64,000 nucleotides of DNA from NCBI GenBank assembly GCA_033026295.1, contig JAUPFM010000062.1, positions 117,919 to 181,918 on the forward strand, written 5' to 3'. The notes under the pieces were generated by a model that searched no databases, had not been told where the DNA came from, and was given only the letters and a program-made list of their open reading frames with translations. This DNA comes from Channa striata. Its lineage: Eukaryota > Chordata > Actinopteri > Anabantiformes > Channidae. Made by a program: the position numbers and the translations under genes. Shown piece by piece: positions 63,047 to 64,000 of the stretch. Position 1 is the stretch's first letter; the number at the start of each line of letters is the position of its first letter.

Positions 63047-63163
63047 CCCTCGTGCTACCCTGTTCTCACACGGGGAATGCTGGGAGAAAGAGAAAGAGTG
63101 GGAGGGGGGGGTGTTTTTAAATCGCTACCCGCCTTTAGCTCTAGGCCCAGAGAGCTAGAGGGG
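63047..63163 (+). repeat. Dispersed ~115-bp module, copy 2
   Basis: It is nearly identical to copy 1 (CCCTCGTGCTACCCTG, TTTTTAAATCGCTACCCGCC), but its G run near 63101-63112 is longer, and after GAGAGCTAGAGGGG it continues with ACCGTCCTCATTC. Four bases before the module (TTAT) are shared with the satellite end at 60365-60368. Confidence 0.85.
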
Positions 63164-63275
63164 ACCGTCCTCATTCTGTGACGGCCCTCAGCACTCCTCA
63201 TTGTACAGTGCAGTCATTTCAGCGGCATTGCCGATATGTCTTCTGTGACCGAAAAACATTTTCACACTCTCACAA
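63164..63275. repeat. Inter-module part of the ~230-bp repeat
   Basis: It contains CAGTCATTTCAGCGG, CGATATGTCTTCTGTGACCG and AAAAACATTTTCACACTCTC. The same order recurs at about 63440-63540 (CGATATGTCTTACGTGACCG, AAAAACAGTTTCACACTCTC), so it is repeat spacer, not unique sequence. Confidence 0.65.
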
Positions 63276-63412
63276 CCCTCGTGCCACCCCTGTTCTCACA
63301 CGGGAATGGTGGGAGAAAGAGAAAGAGGAGGAGGAAAGAGGGGGTGTTTTTAAATCGCTACCCGCCTTTAGCTCTAGGCCCAGAGAGCGAGAGGGGGGGA
63401 CCGTCCTCATTC
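63276..63412 (+). repeat. Dispersed ~115-bp module, copy 3
   Basis: It is 229 bp right of copy 2. It shares the core with small changes (GTGCCACC, GGGAATGGTGGGAG, extra GAGGAGGAGGAAAG, AGAGAGCGAGAG for AGAGAGCTAGAG) and the same ACCGTCCTCATTC extension as copy 2. Copies 2 and 3 are thus closer to each other in context than to copy 1. Confidence 0.8.
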
Positions 63413-63550
63413 ACAACGGCCCTCACTACTACTAATGGTGCAGAGCAGTCATTTCAGTGTGTGTATGTATTGTGCCTGATACATCCAAGGCGGTCTGTCC
63501 GATATGTCTTACGTGACCGAAAAACAGTTTCACACTCTCCTAACCCCTGA
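63413..63550. repeat. Third inter-module spacer, repeat without a following module
   Basis: It has the CAGTCATTTCAG and CGATATGTCTTACGTGACCG blocks of the ~230-bp repeat plus about 40 extra bases (GTGTGTATGTATTGTGCC region). After CTCTCCTAACCCCT the sequence does not continue into another module. Confidence 0.6.
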
Positions 63551-63622
63551 GGCTAGGAGAGCGGCGAACGACAAACATCTGCCCGACGGAGGGGAACACG
63601 CGGTCATAGAGACCTCGGATGA
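63551..63622. other. Unassigned stretch left of the OTU-like frame
   Basis: It begins after the last repeat block (CCTGAGGCTAGGAGAGCGG). In the frame used upstream of the OTU motif, a stop (TGA) lies at about 63620, so an uninterrupted protein cannot start left of it in that frame. No splice site can be assigned with confidence. Confidence 0.35.
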
Positions 63623-64000
63623 GGCGCGTTCGATCCCCTAAGAGGCTTGTGGTCGAGCACATTTAGCCAATTTCTGGATGTGGAGAACCCCAGACCGTGG
63701 TGCTACGGCAGAGACTTTCAGCCCGTGCCGCTGGGAGAGCGTGCACGGCGTTGCCCATGGAGGGACGCACGGCAACTGTCTCTTTAGGGCCGTTAACCGC
63801 GCAATCTGCGGCGGCGAGAACCATCACCGGGAGCTCAGAGTGTGGTGCACAGCGCACATTGGGACAAACATGGCGCCCCACGGGGACTTCAAGACAGGTT
63901 TCCACTACCTGCAGGCCACAGGGATGGAGGAACTCGCACGCGGGGCACAGAGGTCGAGATCCTAGCGCTGGTGAATTTCCTCTCGGCACCAATATACCTT
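63623..64000 (+). pseudogene. OTU-type cysteine protease-like segment, partial, two apparent frameshifts
   Basis: The central frame (63678-63965) contains THGNCLFRAVNRAICGG followed by HHRELR, a strong match to the active-site region of OTU-family deubiquitinating proteases (usual form DGNCLFRA, then H..LR). The likely nucleophile Cys codon is 63777-63779. The Asp of the usual DGNC is His here. The frame continues to FHYLQATGMEEL, then homology moves to another frame as GTEVEILALVNFLSAPIYL (about 63944-64000), which fits the TEVE..A....L..PIY block of the family. Upstream, the same outer frame reads PRPWCYGRDFQPVPLGER (about 63689-63742). Two compensating shifts, near 63740 and 63942, therefore break the frame. 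The catalytic His region would lie beyond the window. No start codon is convincing. This is a decayed copy, a gene with base-level sequence errors, or part of a mobile element. OTU domains occur in cellular enzymes and some transposable elements, and I cannot tell which this is. Confidence 0.6.

Noticed and set aside
63530..63550. Telomeric repeat remnant (CTAACCCCT)
   Set aside because: It is a single imperfect unit, with no tandem TTAGGG or CCCTAA anywhere in the window.
63625..63645. tRNA or SINE B box (CGTTCGATCCCC)
   Set aside because: The short motif fits, but the surrounding bases do not form a T-arm and no matching A box or acceptor stem is present at normal spacing.

Overview
The window is eukaryotic nuclear DNA, most likely from an animal and plausibly a fish or other vertebrate. 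The evidence is a 60-kb tandem satellite, a CT microsatellite, CpG-rich minisatellites and one protein fragment of a eukaryotic-type family. I cannot name the species. No prokaryotic gene organisation is present. Apart from one partial, frame-disrupted OTU-like coding segment at the far right edge, I see no protein gene and no RNA gene. All counts were made by eye.

Region 1 (1-60368) is an unbroken head-to-tail array of about 307 copies of an AT-rich monomer of about 197 bp, all in one orientation. Monomers differ by shared lineage markers, such as an A-type or B-type internal box, and these recur in ordered multi-monomer cassettes (N, M and K below). The cassettes form an irregular higher-order structure built by local segmental duplication. 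The array ends abruptly, in a near-consensus monomer, exactly at monomer position 152.

Region 2 (60369-63550) is a GC-rich, CpG-rich flank. It holds three copies of a dispersed module of about 115 bp, a CT-rich tract, a repeat of 71-80 bp, and a minisatellite whose best-ordered part has a period of about 143 bp. Region 3 (about 63551-64000) contains an OTU-cysteine-protease-like fragment running off the right end.

The main unexpected observation is a hypervariable spot at monomer positions about 152-160 (consensus TTTTATGCTCGCAATCGCC). Left of about 26 kb it shows a few shared alleles and almost no private changes. From about 26.3 kb to the array end, roughly two fifths of monomers carry short private substitutions, deletions or insertions there, while the rest of the monomer stays near consensus. 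In two closely related blocks of about 2.4 kb, most aligned spots differ although the rest is nearly identical, so the changes post-date the duplication. Monomers with certain alternative alleles at the spot look spared. One lesion is a 17-nt copy of nearby upstream sequence. The array/flank junction falls at the same spot. One reading is recurrent sequence-specific breakage with end-joining repair, possibly by an element whose end lies at 60369. The main competing reading is a motif-specific base-calling or consensus artefact, because the spot sits in the only CpG cluster of the consensus monomer. Raw reads would decide.
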